In this document: in pieces, positions 24,176-32,301 of the stretch
Layout: every line of letters starts with the position of its first letter
Numbering within the stretch: the first letter of the stretch is position 1
From: Synergistota bacterium
GTDB lineage: Bacteria > Synergistota > Synergistia > Synergistales > Synergistaceae
Direction of reading: 5' to 3'
Assembly: GCA_023450745.1 (NCBI GenBank)
Contig: JAEXGR010000044.1
Span: 59,165 to 123,164, forward strand
Length of the DNA stretch: 64,000 bases
Position numbers and translations under genes: made by a program
Notes under the pieces: generated by a model
The model's input: only the letters and a program-made list of their open reading frames with translations
Told to the model about the DNA's origin: nothing
Database searches by the model: none

Positions 24176-24523
24176 CCGTTCGTCCCCTTCGCCGAAGACG
24201 ACGACCAAAAACATTTTGAAGGATTCCGGCGCGTAGACCGCGTGGGGATGATTGGCGGGCATGACGATGGCCTCTCCCGCCTTCAAGGGATGCTTCTTTC
24301 CGTCGATCGTGACTTCTCCCGCGCCTTCCAGCGCGATTACCAGCGCGTCCCCGGTGGATTTGTGCGTGCTGATCTCCTCGCCGCCGTCAAAGGCGAAGAG
24401 CGTCAGGCTGATGGCGTCGTTCTGCACCAGCGTCCGGCTCACGACCTGCCCCTTGGCGGCCGTTACCATTTCCGCGAAGCTGACGGCCGACGAGTAATCG
24501 ATGTTTTTGAGAAATTTTTCCAT
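24173..24523 (-). CDS. Cupin-domain protein
   Basis: 116 residues from the ATG at 24523, which follows GGAGG; the frame extends upstream but without conserved sequence. A single cupin barrel: EEISTHKSTGDALVIALEG then the second motif PANHPHAVYAPE, with histidines that usually hold a metal ion. Such small cupins often bind metal or small ligands. No specific substrate is shown. Convergent with the 56-residue membrane protein and divergent from the DUF1538 operon. Confidence 0.8.
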   Translation of the reverse strand: MEKFLKNIDYSSAVSFAEMVTAAKGQVVSRTLVQNDAISLTLFAFDGGEEISTHKSTGDALVIALEGAGEVTIDGKKHPLKAGEAIVMPANHPHAVYAPESFKMFLVVVFGEGDER

Positions 24524-24713
24524 TACGAGAGCCTCCGTTGTCTTAATGATATTGCCGGCGGCACGGGACCAAGTCGAGTTTTCCGTTCCGTGCCCCTGTC
24601 GTTTAAAATACATTATACGGCCTCTTATGATAACGGGGATTTGACGCATTGACCGCCGGCCCAAAAGAATAATTGTATAAATGTAATGTAAATTTAGTCT
24701 ATTCACCGTCCGC

Positions 24714-24742
24714 ATGACGCGAGTTTTACGGCATGTTATACT
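24714..24742 (+). promoter_or_regulatory. Promoter of the DUF1538-PII operon
   Basis: ATGACG (24714-24719) and TATACT (24737-24742) are 17 bp apart. It lies about 100 bases before the first reading frame of the operon. Confidence 0.45.
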
Positions 24743-24839
24743 GAAACGGAAATTTTACCGTCCGCCCCGCGGCAAATCTCCGTAATGGTACGGGAGCGGG
24801 CTTCGGGGGCGACCAAGCACGACGAAAGGAGAGCGAGCC

Positions 24840-24890
24840 ATGACCAGTCCGTCAGGGAGCCTTTTCCGGCTCTGTTTTGACAGATGCTGA
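24840..24890 (+). CDS. Putative 16-residue upstream peptide overlapping the DUF1538 start
   Basis: ATG 24840 follows a strong ribosome site (AAAGGAGAG about 7 nt before) and encodes MTSPSGSLFRLCFDRC, ending at TGA 24888-24890. The DUF1538 start ATG (24884) lies inside its last codons and has no good ribosome site of its own, so the peptide may bring ribosomes to the main gene. Whether the peptide has a function is unknown. Confidence 0.4.
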   Translation: MTSPSGSLFRLCFDRC

Positions 24891-26383
24891 AAAAATTTGG
24901 CCTGAATAACACGATCCTCTTCGCTAAAATGGAGGAGGCCTTGAAATCGGTTCTGCCGATTGCGGCGATCGTCTTTGCCGTTTGCTTTACGCTGGTGCCC
25001 GTGCCGGTCGGCGCTCTGCTGGCTTTTGTTTTTGGCTCGATCCTGCTCGTCATCGGCATGGGGCTGTTTACGCTCGGCGCCGACATCGCAATGACGCCGA
25101 TCGGCGAGCATATCGGCTCGGCCGTCACGCGGACGCGGATTCTGTGGTTTATTCTTCTGATCAGCTTCCTCGTGGGTACCTTCATCACGGTCTCGGAGCC
25201 CGACCTTCAGGTTCTCGCGTGTCAGGTCCCCAACATTCCCAACGCGGCCATCATCGGCTCGGTGGCTTTAGGCGTGGGCGTTTTTCTCATGGTTGCGATG
25301 CTGCGTATCTTTCTCGGCGTTCGGCTGCGGAACGTTCTGCTCGTCTCGTACACGCTGCTCATCCTGCTGGCCTTCTTTATCCCGGTGGATTACATCGGGG
25401 TCGCCTTTGACTCCGGCGGCGTGACGACCGGGCCGATGACCGTTCCCTTCATTATGGCGCTCGGCGTCGGCGTCGCCGCCTCCCGAAGCGACAGCGGCGC
25501 GCAGAACGACAGCTTCGGACTTGTGGCCATCGGTTCTATCGGTCCGATACTCGCCGTTTTGATACTGGGCATACTCTATCCCGCGGGGGGCAGCGAGTAT
25601 ACTCCGGTGGTGGTGCCGGACATCAGAGATTCCCAGGAGCTTTGGCGTCTCTTTGCCGTGGAGTTCCCGCGGTTTTTCCATGAGATCGCGCTTTCCATAT
25701 TGCCCATCGTCGTTTTCTTCCTTGCCTTTCAGATCTTTAAGCTGAAGCTCTACGGGACGGAGATGATTCAGATCATGATCGGCATCCTTTATACCTATCT
25801 TGGCCTGGTCCTCTTCCTCACCGGCGTGAACGTCGGCTTCCTGCCGGTCGGCAATTACATCGGGCAGCTTATCGGCGGGCTGGAGAACAACTGGATCATC
25901 GTGCCGATCGGCATGGTTATCGGTTACTTCATTGTCATGGCGGAGCCGGCAGTCCATGTGCTGAACAAGCAGGTAGTGGAAATAACGGCGGGCGCGATCC
26001 CCAAAAAAGCGATGAGCGTCAGCCTTTCCATCGGCGTCTCCATCTCCGTGGGGCTCGCGATGATGCGTATCCTGACGGGGCTGCCGCTGATGTGGCTTAT
26101 CGTGCCGGGTTACGCGCTCGCGCTCGCGCTGAGCTTTTTCGTGCCGCCGATATTCACGGCGATCGCCTTTGACTCCGGCGGCGTGGCCTCGGGCGCGATG
26201 ACGGCGACCTTCCTGCTGCCGCTGGCGATGGGGCTCTGCACGGCGGTGGGCGGCAACATCACGCAGGACGCCTTCGGCGTGGTGGCGATGGTCGCGATGA
26301 CGCCGCTGGTCACCATTCAGCTTTTGGGGCTGCTCTACATGCGCGGCATGTCGGCGATGAAGAAAAAGGAGCAGCTGCTATGA
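24884..26383 (+). CDS. DUF1538 membrane protein, possible PII-controlled transporter
   Basis: 499 residues, about 12-14 hydrophobic helices. Two DUF1538 halves are clear: each ends in the same signature, VAFDSGGVTTGPMTVPF near 170 and IAFDSGGVASGAMTATF near 430, followed by a conserved GAQNDSFG or GNITQDAFG segment. The duplication with internal symmetry resembles secondary transporters. No substrate is known to me. A tandem PII-like protein is encoded downstream with a 4-base overlap (ATGA), a layout that recalls the AmtB-GlnK pair, so gating by the PII-like protein is a reasonable inference. Confidence 0.85.
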   Translation: MLKKFGLNNTILFAKMEEALKSVLPIAAIVFAVCFTLVPVPVGALLAFVFGSILLVIGMGLFTLGADIAMTPIGEHIGSAVTRTRILWFILLISFLVGTFITVSEPDLQVLACQVPNIPNAAIIGSVALGVGVFLMVAMLRIFLGVRLRNVLLVSYTLLILLAFFIPVDYIGVAFDSGGVTTGPMTVPFIMALGVGVAASRSDSGAQNDSFGLVAIGSIGPILAVLILGILYPAGGSEYTPVVVPDIRDSQELWRLFAVEFPRFFHEIALSILPIVVFFLAFQIFKLKLYGTEMIQIMIGILYTYLGLVLFLTGVNVGFLPVGNYIGQLIGGLENNWIIVPIGMVIGYFIVMAEPAVHVLNKQVVEITAGAIPKKAMSVSLSIGVSISVGLAMMRILTGLPLMWLIVPGYALALALSFFVPPIFTAIAFDSGGVASGAMTATFLLPLAMGLCTAVGGNITQDAFGVVAMVAMTPLVTIQLLGLLYMRGMSAMKKKEQLL

Positions 26384-27081
26384 CGGATATTACAGTTCGG
26401 GGGGAAGCAGTTATGAACGGCGTTAATTTTATTATCGCTGTCGTCCAGCGCGAACAGAGCGACAGCTACATGGATTTTTTTCATAAGCACGGGGCCAATC
26501 TGGTCTTCAGTTATCTCTGTGAGGGAACCGCGCAGAAAAAGGCGCTTCACCTGTGGGGGCTGGAGAAGAAGGAACGGCAGATCATCTGCTGCCTGTGCGG
26601 CGCCAGTTCCGCGCAGACGCTTCTTGAGCGGCTGGTGTCCGAGATGCGGATTGACGCGCCAAACGCCGGCGTCGCCATGATGCTTCCCGTGCGCTGTGTC
26701 GCCGGCGTGTCCAACGCGCAATGTTTGTCCGAAGGTTTTTTAGACGATGACTTTAAAAAGAGGGTGGAAGATATGCAGTATTCGCTGATCGTCGCGATAG
26801 CCGAAAGGGGCTATGTCGATATGGTTATGGACGCGGCGCGTGACGCCGGAGCGCGCGGGGGAACGGTCATCCACGCGAAAGGCACCGGCGCCCGCTTTGC
26901 CTCCAAGTTTTTCGGCCTCACGATCGCGGAGGAAAAAGAGATGATCTATCTCGTCGCCAGCAAAGAGGGACGGGACGCCATCATTGACGCGATCATCGAA
27001 AAGGCGGGGCCGTCCACCGACGCCAGAGCCATCGCCTTTACCGTCCCCGTGGAAAGGGTCGCGGGATTTTCAAAGCTTTAA
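26380..27081 (+). CDS. Tandem PII-like signalling protein (two GlnB-like domains)
   Basis: 233 residues: two ferredoxin-like PII domains in one chain, about 14-108 and 124-230, each opening with a beta strand (FIIAVV, SLIVAIAE) and each ending with the same PVxxVAG turn. The second resembles GlnB more closely (DAARDAGARGGTVIHAKGTG, with the loop that in PII meets effectors or partners). The Tyr uridylylation site of GlnB is not evident. AAGGAG lies 8 nt before ATG 26380; ATG 26413 is an alternative. Coupled to the DUF1538 gene. Confidence 0.8.
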   Translation: MTDITVRGEAVMNGVNFIIAVVQREQSDSYMDFFHKHGANLVFSYLCEGTAQKKALHLWGLEKKERQIICCLCGASSAQTLLERLVSEMRIDAPNAGVAMMLPVRCVAGVSNAQCLSEGFLDDDFKKRVEDMQYSLIVAIAERGYVDMVMDAARDAGARGGTVIHAKGTGARFASKFFGLTIAEEKEMIYLVASKEGRDAIIDAIIEKAGPSTDARAIAFTVPVERVAGFSKL

Positions 27082-27105
27082 AAAGTTTTTAGAGGGTATG
27101 AAATA

Positions 27106-27128
27106 AGGCCGCCTGAAACAGGCGGCCT
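27106..27128. terminator. Hairpin between the PII-like gene and convergent tRNA-Ser
   Basis: AGGCCGCCTG (27106-27115) and CAGGCGGCCT (27119-27128) form a perfect 10-bp stem with a 3-nt loop; AT-rich bases flank it on both sides. Probably ends transcripts from both directions. The GGCCGCCTG core is shared with the terminator at 1873-1917. Confidence 0.65.
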
Positions 27129-27143
27129 CTATTAGACTGAAAA

Positions 27144-27236
27144 TGGCGGAGAAGGTGGGATTTGAACCCACGTACCGGCTCAGCACCGATAAGACGATTT
27201 CGAGTCGCCCGCCTTCGACCACTCGGCCACCCCTCC
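27144..27236 (-). tRNA. tRNA-Ser (anticodon CGA)
   Basis: 93 nt with encoded CCA and long variable arm. Acceptor GGAGGGG pairs with CTTCTCC (two G-U pairs), discriminator G. The anticodon loop CTCGAAA gives CGA, reading UCG. T-arm GTGGG TTCAAAT CCCAC. Confidence 0.93.
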
Positions 27237-27407
27237 CCGCATCCGAAGGACACAAAGCATTATACCCGATTTTTGTAACTTTTCAAGCGTTACTTTGAAA
27301 ATGTCATTTTTCCCGTATAATACCTGACATATGTTGTTGATATTTTATAATTGTACTATACTTATGCGCCATAAACGCATGATTTTAATCAAATGGAGGG
27401 CAAAGAC

Positions 27408-27683
27408 GTGGTTTCTAAAAAATTTTTACAGGCAACGAAGCGGGAGACCTTTATAATTATCGGTCTTTATCTGCTTTTTTTCGTCTGGTGGTATGTGACC
27501 GCCTACGGCTTTGGCGACGACCCCACGCAGTACCGCTACATTTTCGGCTTTCCCGAGTGGTTCTTCTATAGCTGTATTGCCGGCTACGCGGGGATATCTT
27601 TTCTCTTGTGGATCGCGGTCCGGCTGTTTTTTACGGAACTGCCGCTTGATGATGAAAGGAAAAAGGTAAAGAAGGATGACTGA
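27408..27683 (+). CDS. yhdT: YhdT-like small membrane protein (DUF997), symporter partner
   Basis: 91 residues from GTG 27408, chosen because GGAGGG (27395-27400) is 7 nt upstream; ATG 27393 in the same frame would overlap that site. Two membrane helices (about 17-34 and 52-74) with the family ETFIIIGLYLLFFVWWY and FGFPEWFF motifs. YhdT-type proteins are encoded beside the pantothenate symporter PanF in many bacteria; their exact role is unknown. The stop overlaps the panF start by 8 bases. Confidence 0.85.
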   Translation: MVSKKFLQATKRETFIIIGLYLLFFVWWYVTAYGFGDDPTQYRYIFGFPEWFFYSCIAGYAGISFLLWIAVRLFFTELPLDDERKKVKKDD

Positions 27684-29154
27684 CCGCGCCGGCATGATAG
27701 TACCGCTGATCCTCTATTTTATCTTGATCATGGGGATTGCGATTTGGGGCAACCGCGCCGCGAGCAAGAGGAGCGACACGAAGGGTTTTATGGAGGAGTA
27801 TTTCATCGGCAGCCGCTCGATGGGCGGCTTTGTCCTCGCGATGGCGATTATCACGACGTATACAAGCGCGAGCAGCTTCGTCGGCGGCCCCGGCGTCGCC
27901 TATAACGTCGGCCTCGGCTGGATACTGCTCTCGATGATCCAGGTGCCGACGGCCTTTTTAACGCTGGGCGTGCTCGGCAAGCGCTTCGCGCTCATCGCGC
28001 GGCGCACAAACTCCGTCACCATCACGGATTTTATCCGCGCCCGCTATGGCAGCGACGCGGTGGTAATTCTTGCCTCTTTAGCGCTGCTGGTGTTTTTTAT
28101 GGCCTCGATGTTGGCGCAGTTTATCGGCGGCGCGCGTCTTTTTGAGTCCGTCACCGGCTATTCCTATCAGACGGGGCTGCTGATTTTTGGCATGACGGTG
28201 GTCGTATATACCACGGTCGGCGGCTTCCGCGCGGTCGTCCTGACGGACACGATACAGGGAGTGATGATGCTTCTGGCTTCGCTGGCGATACTATACGCCG
28301 TCATCAGCGCGGGCGGCGGCGTGGAAAACATCATGCAGACGCTTTATACGATAGATCCGCAGCTGCTGACGCCCACCGGCGGCGGCAACGCGATCCCGAA
28401 ACCCTTCATCCTCTCTTTCTGGGTGCTCGTCGGCATCGGTATTCTCGGGCTCCCGCAGACGACTCAGAAATGTCTCGGCTATAAGGATTCGCGTTCGATG
28501 CACAACGCGATGATCATCGGCACCTTCGTCGTCGGCTTTACAATGCTCGCGATGCACCTTGTCGGCGCGATGGGCCGCGCGGTGATTCCCGACATCACGG
28601 TCGGCGACCTCGCGGTGCCCACGCTCACAGTGCGCCTGATGTCTCCTTTCTGGGCGGGGATATTCATCGCGGGGCCGCTGGCGGCGATCATGTCTACGGT
28701 GGACTCGATGCTGATTATGTGCTCGGCGGCGATCGTGAAGGACCTCTATTTTCACTATATCGTGAAGAACGACGAGGCCCGTCTTTCGCCCCGGAAGGTG
28801 CGCGGCATGAGCCTCGTGGTGACGGCGGTCGTCGGCGTGCTGGTATTTTTCGCGGCGATGAAGCCGCCGTCGCTGCTCGTTTGGATAAACCTCTTTGCCT
28901 TCGGCGGCCTGGAGGCGGTGTTCTTCTGCCCGACGCTCTTCGGTCTTTACTGGAAGCGGGCCAATTCCACGGGAGCCATCCTTTCGATGGTCTGCGGGGC
29001 GGCGGCCTTTTTCTGGTTCAATATCACCAAGACTAGCGTCGCCGGCACCACCGCCATTGTCCCGACGCTGGCGATCGCGGTCGCGGCCTTTGTCGCGGGA
29101 AGCCTTTTGGGCCGCCCGGAGAGCGAGGAGAAGGTTAAGGCTTTTGAACTTTAG
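27676..29154 (+). CDS. panF: Sodium/pantothenate symporter
   Basis: 492 residues, about 13 membrane helices, SSS (sodium:solute symporter) family, with the signature region GWILLSMIQVPTAFLTLGVL and the RTNSVTITDFIRARYGSD segment typical of PanF. Imports pantothenate, the coenzyme A precursor, with Na+. Overlaps yhdT by 8 bases, the conserved yhdT-panF pairing that supports PanF over other SSS members such as proline symporters. Confidence 0.9.
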   Translation: MTDRAGMIVPLILYFILIMGIAIWGNRAASKRSDTKGFMEEYFIGSRSMGGFVLAMAIITTYTSASSFVGGPGVAYNVGLGWILLSMIQVPTAFLTLGVLGKRFALIARRTNSVTITDFIRARYGSDAVVILASLALLVFFMASMLAQFIGGARLFESVTGYSYQTGLLIFGMTVVVYTTVGGFRAVVLTDTIQGVMMLLASLAILYAVISAGGGVENIMQTLYTIDPQLLTPTGGGNAIPKPFILSFWVLVGIGILGLPQTTQKCLGYKDSRSMHNAMIIGTFVVGFTMLAMHLVGAMGRAVIPDITVGDLAVPTLTVRLMSPFWAGIFIAGPLAAIMSTVDSMLIMCSAAIVKDLYFHYIVKNDEARLSPRKVRGMSLVVTAVVGVLVFFAAMKPPSLLVWINLFAFGGLEAVFFCPTLFGLYWKRANSTGAILSMVCGAAAFFWFNITKTSVAGTTAIVPTLAIAVAAFVAGSLLGRPESEEKVKAFEL

Positions 29155-29161
29155 CTACACG

Positions 29162-29289
29162 TAAATCGGCGTTTAGGCGCACGACTAACTTCATAACTGA
29201 GGGCTTGCCAATGCTCGACGCACTTTAGTGCGCCTCCGCTTGACAAGCCCTCAGTTATTTCGTTATTCGCACGTCTAAACGCCGATTTA
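29162..29289. repeat. Large inverted repeat with central hairpin
   Basis: 46-base arms (29162-29207 and 29244-29289) match at about 38 positions when one is reverse-complemented; both ends read TAAATCGGCGTTTA and the inner ends AACTGAGGGCTTG. The centre holds a second perfect hairpin (CGCACT/AGTGCG, 29219-29232). It begins just after the panF stop, so it may also stop transcription. Confidence 0.75.
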
Positions 29290-29663
29290 TCTTCGATAGG
29301 GTGAAGGATGAATTGAGGTTTGGCGTTCAATCGCAAAAAATAATCTGCCGCTATTCAACGATTTTGGTTTGCGCATTAAAAGCCTCCCTCAGGGAGGGAG
29401 GTGGGCCGGCGACGGGTTTGCGCCGGGTCGGAGGGAGTGTAGACTTTGACCTTAAGGTTTTCATAACTTAAAGAAGATAAAAACATCAAACCAAGGTCAA
29501 GATTCCCTCAGACCCTGCGGGCCAGCTCTGATGTAACTACCAGCCGAGTCGCACAAATCAGAAAAACGCTGATTTGGCTCTCTGGCCGCCTCAGCGAGGG
29601 AGCCCAAAATCTTTGCCAAACCCCAATTTATCGTTTGGTCAATCGAAGATAAACCGGCGTTTA
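29276..29663. mobile_element. MITE-like non-coding element bounded by 22-bp inverted repeats
   Basis: TAAACGCCGATTTATCTTCGAT at 29276-29297 recurs in inverse at 29642-29663 with one mismatch, so a 388-bp segment has terminal inverted repeats. No convincing reading frame lies inside. A nested GC-rich unit (29382-29605) has its own inverted ends (GCCTCCCTC... and ...GAGGGAGCC). Such structures resemble miniature inverted-repeat elements moved by a transposase elsewhere. No target-site duplication was identified. Confidence 0.5.
29382..29605. repeat. Nested GC-rich intergenic unit with inverted ends
   Basis: Begins GCCTCCCTCAGGGAGG and ends CGAGGGAGCC; contains further short hairpins, and an internal inverted pair AAACCAAGGTCAA (29487 region) with TTGACCTTAAGGTTT (29446 region). 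The pattern of repeated CCCTC/GAGGG blocks recalls intergenic repeats that occur in many gut bacteria (recollection, not searched). No protein is credible in any frame. Confidence 0.45.
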
Positions 29664-29666
29664 TAA

Positions 29667-29708
29667 GCAGAGAACCAAAACGCCGGTTTCGCGTTTTGTG
29701 TGAACCGC
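29667..29708 (-). repeat. Palindromic intergenic repeat, copy B
   Basis: Reverse-complement relative of 23705-23749, sharing GGTTCACACAAAACGC-like and CGGCGTTTTGGTTC-like ends around a variable loop. Adjacent to the end of the 388-bp inverted-repeat element. A further isolated copy of the TAAACGCCGATTTA end lies at 29836-29849. Confidence 0.6.
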
Positions 29709-29862
29709 TTAGGGGGTTCATCAGGCGTGCCGGATGTTAAATGACTTTGCCTTCGGAATACTGGAGCCGTATTTACATACGATTTACATACGGCGAGGAC
29801 ATTCAGGGGGCAAGTTATGACGCAGACGGCGCGTATAAACGCCGATTTACACCGATTGATGT

Positions 29863-29892
29863 TTGCATTTTAAAGTTCTTGTGTGATATACT
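29863..29892 (+). promoter_or_regulatory. Promoter of rpsB-tsf
   Basis: TTGCAT (29863-29868) and TATACT (29887-29892) with an 18-bp spacer. The leader to rpsB would be about 95 nt. Confidence 0.6.
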
Positions 29893-29915
29893 AAGGAGCG
29901 GTGTATAACACACAC

Positions 29916-29969
29916 AGCCGTTGACGCGAAAGAGGTTCCCCTCGGGGTTCTTGCGCGGGGGAGACGGCT
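29916..29969 (+). promoter_or_regulatory. Structured 5' leader of rpsB
   Basis: AGCCGT (29916-29921) pairs with ACGGCT (29964-29969), enclosing a second stem (CGCGAAAGA with TCTTGCGCG). It ends 25 bases before the rpsB start. S2 autoregulation through leader RNA is known in other bacteria; that this structure does it is inference. Confidence 0.45.
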
Positions 29970-29994
29970 GGAGGAAAAAACAGGAGGGATTCAC

Positions 29995-30822
29995 ATGGGA
30001 GTAGTAAGTATGAAACAGCTTCTTGAGTGCGGCGTCCATTTCGGACACCAGACAAGACGCTGGAACCCGAAGATGAAGCCGTTCATCTTCACAGAGCGCA
30101 ATGGGATTTACATAATCGACCTTCAGAAGACGGTCAAAGGTCTTGAGAAGGCCTACGATTTCGTCCGTGAAGTAGCGAAATCGGGCGGCAGCGTCCTCTT
30201 TGTGGGAACGAAGCGTCAGGCTCAGGACCCGATTCGCGATGAAGCGCTCAAAGCCGGACAGTTCTACATCAACCAGCGCTGGCTCGGCGGCCTCCTCACC
30301 AACTTTACGACGATCCGCCGCCGCGTGATGCGTATGACGGAACTCCAGCAGATGGAAGAGGACGGCAGCATCAACAAGTACCCGAAGAAAGAGATCATCA
30401 AGCTTCGCAAGGAACGCGAAAAGCTCGAGAAGTACCTCTCCGGCATTAAAGATATGAAGGACATCCCCGATGCCCTCTTCGTCATCGACCCGCGCCGTGA
30501 GACGATCGCCGTTCTCGAGGCGCATAAACTGGACATTCCCGTTATCGCGATCGTCGACACGAACTGCGACCCCGACGTAGTGGATTATCCCATCCCCGGC
30601 AACGACGACGCTATCCGCGCAATCGAGCTCGTCGTCGGCCTGATGGCCAACGCCTTTATCGAAGGACGCCAGGGACAGGACGCGCGCGCGGCGGAAAAGG
30701 AAGAGCCCGCCGTCGCGGAAGAAGCGCCCGCCGAGCCCCCGGTGGAGGATATCTCGGAGGATGAAATGAAGCTCCGCGCGAAAGAACTCGCGGATCAGAA
30801 GGGCTGGAAGGAGACCAACTAA
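29995..30822 (+). CDS. rpsB: 30S ribosomal protein S2
   Basis: 275 residues: the S2 core (about 1-230) with [22 protein letters not shown] at the start and the [12 protein letters not shown] segment near 160, then an acidic Glu/Ala/Pro-rich tail of about 45 residues. Component of the small subunit, near the Shine-Dalgarno duplex. AGGAGG lies before the ATG. tsf follows after one base, the near-universal rpsB-tsf operon. Confidence 0.98.
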   Translation: MGVVSMKQLLECGVHFGHQTRRWNPKMKPFIFTERNGIYIIDLQKTVKGLEKAYDFVREVAKSGGSVLFVGTKRQAQDPIRDEALKAGQFYINQRWLGGLLTNFTTIRRRVMRMTELQQMEEDGSINKYPKKEIIKLRKEREKLEKYLSGIKDMKDIPDALFVIDPRRETIAVLEAHKLDIPVIAIVDTNCDPDVVDYPIPGNDDAIRAIELVVGLMANAFIEGRQGQDARAAEKEEPAVAEEAPAEPPVEDISEDEMKLRAKELADQKGWKETN

Positions 30823-30823
30823 G

Positions 30824-31420
30824 ATGGCAGAGATCACAGCAGCAATGGTGTCAGAGCTTCGCGCTCGCACCTCGGTCGGAATGATGGATTGCAAAAAGGC
30901 GCTCGTCGAGTGCGCCGGCGATATGGAGAAGGCCTGCGACTACCTTCGTGAGAAGGGGCTCGCCAAGGCTGCCAAGAAGGCGGAACGCACCGCCGCTCAG
31001 GGCAAGATGTTCACCTACGTGCACAGCAACGCGAAGCTTGCCGTCCTGCTTGAGCTGGACTGCGAGACGGACTTCGTCGCCCGCACGGAAGAGTTCAACA
31101 CGCTCGGACATGAGATCGCGATGCACATCGCGGCCGCCAACCCCTCATATATCAAGATAGAAGACGTTCCCGCGGACGTCATCGAACACGAGAAGACGGT
31201 CATCATGGCTCAGGCCCGCGAAGAGGGCAAGCCGGAGAAGATGCTTGAGAAGATCGCCGAGGGCCGTATCAACAAGTTCTACGAGGAGAACTGCCTTCTG
31301 GAGCAGAAGTACATCCGCAATCCGGACGTCAAGATCAAGGATCTCATCGTTGAAAATATCGCGAAGATCGGTGAAAACATCGTCGTTCGCCGCTACGCCC
31401 GTTTCATGATTGAGGGCTAG
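30824..31420 (+). CDS. tsf: Elongation factor Ts
   Basis: 198 residues, the short form of EF-Ts (E. coli has 283), containing the UBA-like N-domain (TSVGMMDCKKALVE) and one core subdomain (LLELDCETDFVARTEEF), as in Thermus-type factors. It recycles EF-Tu by exchanging GDP for GTP. The gene ends 18 bases before an intrinsic terminator. Confidence 0.97.
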   Translation: MAEITAAMVSELRARTSVGMMDCKKALVECAGDMEKACDYLREKGLAKAAKKAERTAAQGKMFTYVHSNAKLAVLLELDCETDFVARTEEFNTLGHEIAMHIAAANPSYIKIEDVPADVIEHEKTVIMAQAREEGKPEKMLEKIAEGRINKFYEENCLLEQKYIRNPDVKIKDLIVENIAKIGENIVVRRYARFMIEG

Positions 31421-31437
31421 TTTCTAAACGAACTTTT

Positions 31438-31475
31438 AAGGCGAGGGATTTTTCTTAAATCCCTCGCCTTTTTTC
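31438..31475 (+). terminator. Intrinsic terminator after tsf
   Basis: AAGGCGAGGGATTT (31438-31451) and AAATCCCTCGCCTT (31457-31470) form a perfect 14-bp stem, followed by TTTT with six T in all. Confidence 0.95.
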
Positions 31476-31511
31476 TAGGGAAAAATAAATCTGTTCGGAA
31501 GGTGATAGTAT

Positions 31512-32219
31512 ATGGAACGCAAATACAACAGAGTGCTTCTCAAGCTCTCTGGCGAGATATTGGCCGGAGAGGGCCATTTCGGCCTTGATTATGAGGCGAT
31601 ACGCGGAATATGCGAACAGATAGTTGAAGTTGCCAGCGAAGGTATCGGCATCTCGATGGTGGTCGGCGGGGGCAACATCATCCGCGGCGCGCAGACGACG
31701 AGCATAGAACGCGCGCAGGCCGACTATATGGGAATGCTCGGCACCGTGATAAACGCGCTTGCCCTGCAGGACGCGCTTGAGCGTCTGGGCCAGCCGACGC
31801 GCGTGCAGTCGGCGATCGAGATGCGCCAGATCGCGGAGACGGTGATTCGCCGCCGCGCGATACGCCATCTTGAGAAGGGGCGTATCGTTATCTTTGCCGC
31901 CGGCACCGGCTCTCCCTATTTTTCGACGGACACCACCGCGGCGCTGCGCGCCTCCGAGATCGGCGCGGACTGCCTGCTGAAGGCGACGAAGGTGGACGGG
32001 ATATACGACAAAGACCCCGCAAAATTTTCCGACGCCGTGAGAATGCCGCACGTTTCGTATATGGACGCGCTTCAGATGCAGCTCAAGGTGATGGACGCCG
32101 CGGCCTTCTCGCTTTGCCAGGAAAATAAAATTCCCATCGTGGTATTCGACGTACTTAAAAAAGGCAACCTGCGCAGGCTGCTGATAGACGGAGAAAACAT
32201 CGGCTCGATAGTATCCTGA
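31512..32219 (+). CDS. pyrH: Uridylate kinase
   Basis: 235 residues. Phosphorylates UMP to UDP in pyrimidine nucleotide synthesis; bacterial type of the amino-acid-kinase fold. Seen: N-terminal RVLLKLSGEIL, VVGGGNIIRG and the C-terminal KVDGIYDKDP motif. AAGGTG precedes the ATG. It stands with frr in the usual rpsB-tsf-pyrH-frr order, but a terminator separates it from tsf. Confidence 0.97.
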   Translation: MERKYNRVLLKLSGEILAGEGHFGLDYEAIRGICEQIVEVASEGIGISMVVGGGNIIRGAQTTSIERAQADYMGMLGTVINALALQDALERLGQPTRVQSAIEMRQIAETVIRRRAIRHLEKGRIVIFAAGTGSPYFSTDTTAALRASEIGADCLLKATKVDGIYDKDPAKFSDAVRMPHVSYMDALQMQLKVMDAAAFSLCQENKIPIVVFDVLKKGNLRRLLIDGENIGSIVS

Positions 32220-32301
32220 AGGCGGCGGGGAGAGATTCCCCCCTTCCGTTTAAGAAGACTAAAGGGTATTATAATTATAAAAAATATAAGGAGTGACCTG
32301 C

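Noticed and set aside
29497..29721. 74-codon minus-strand frame in the repeat cluster
   Set aside because: It lies wholly in intergenic repeats and reads as repeat-derived sequence, with no ribosome site.
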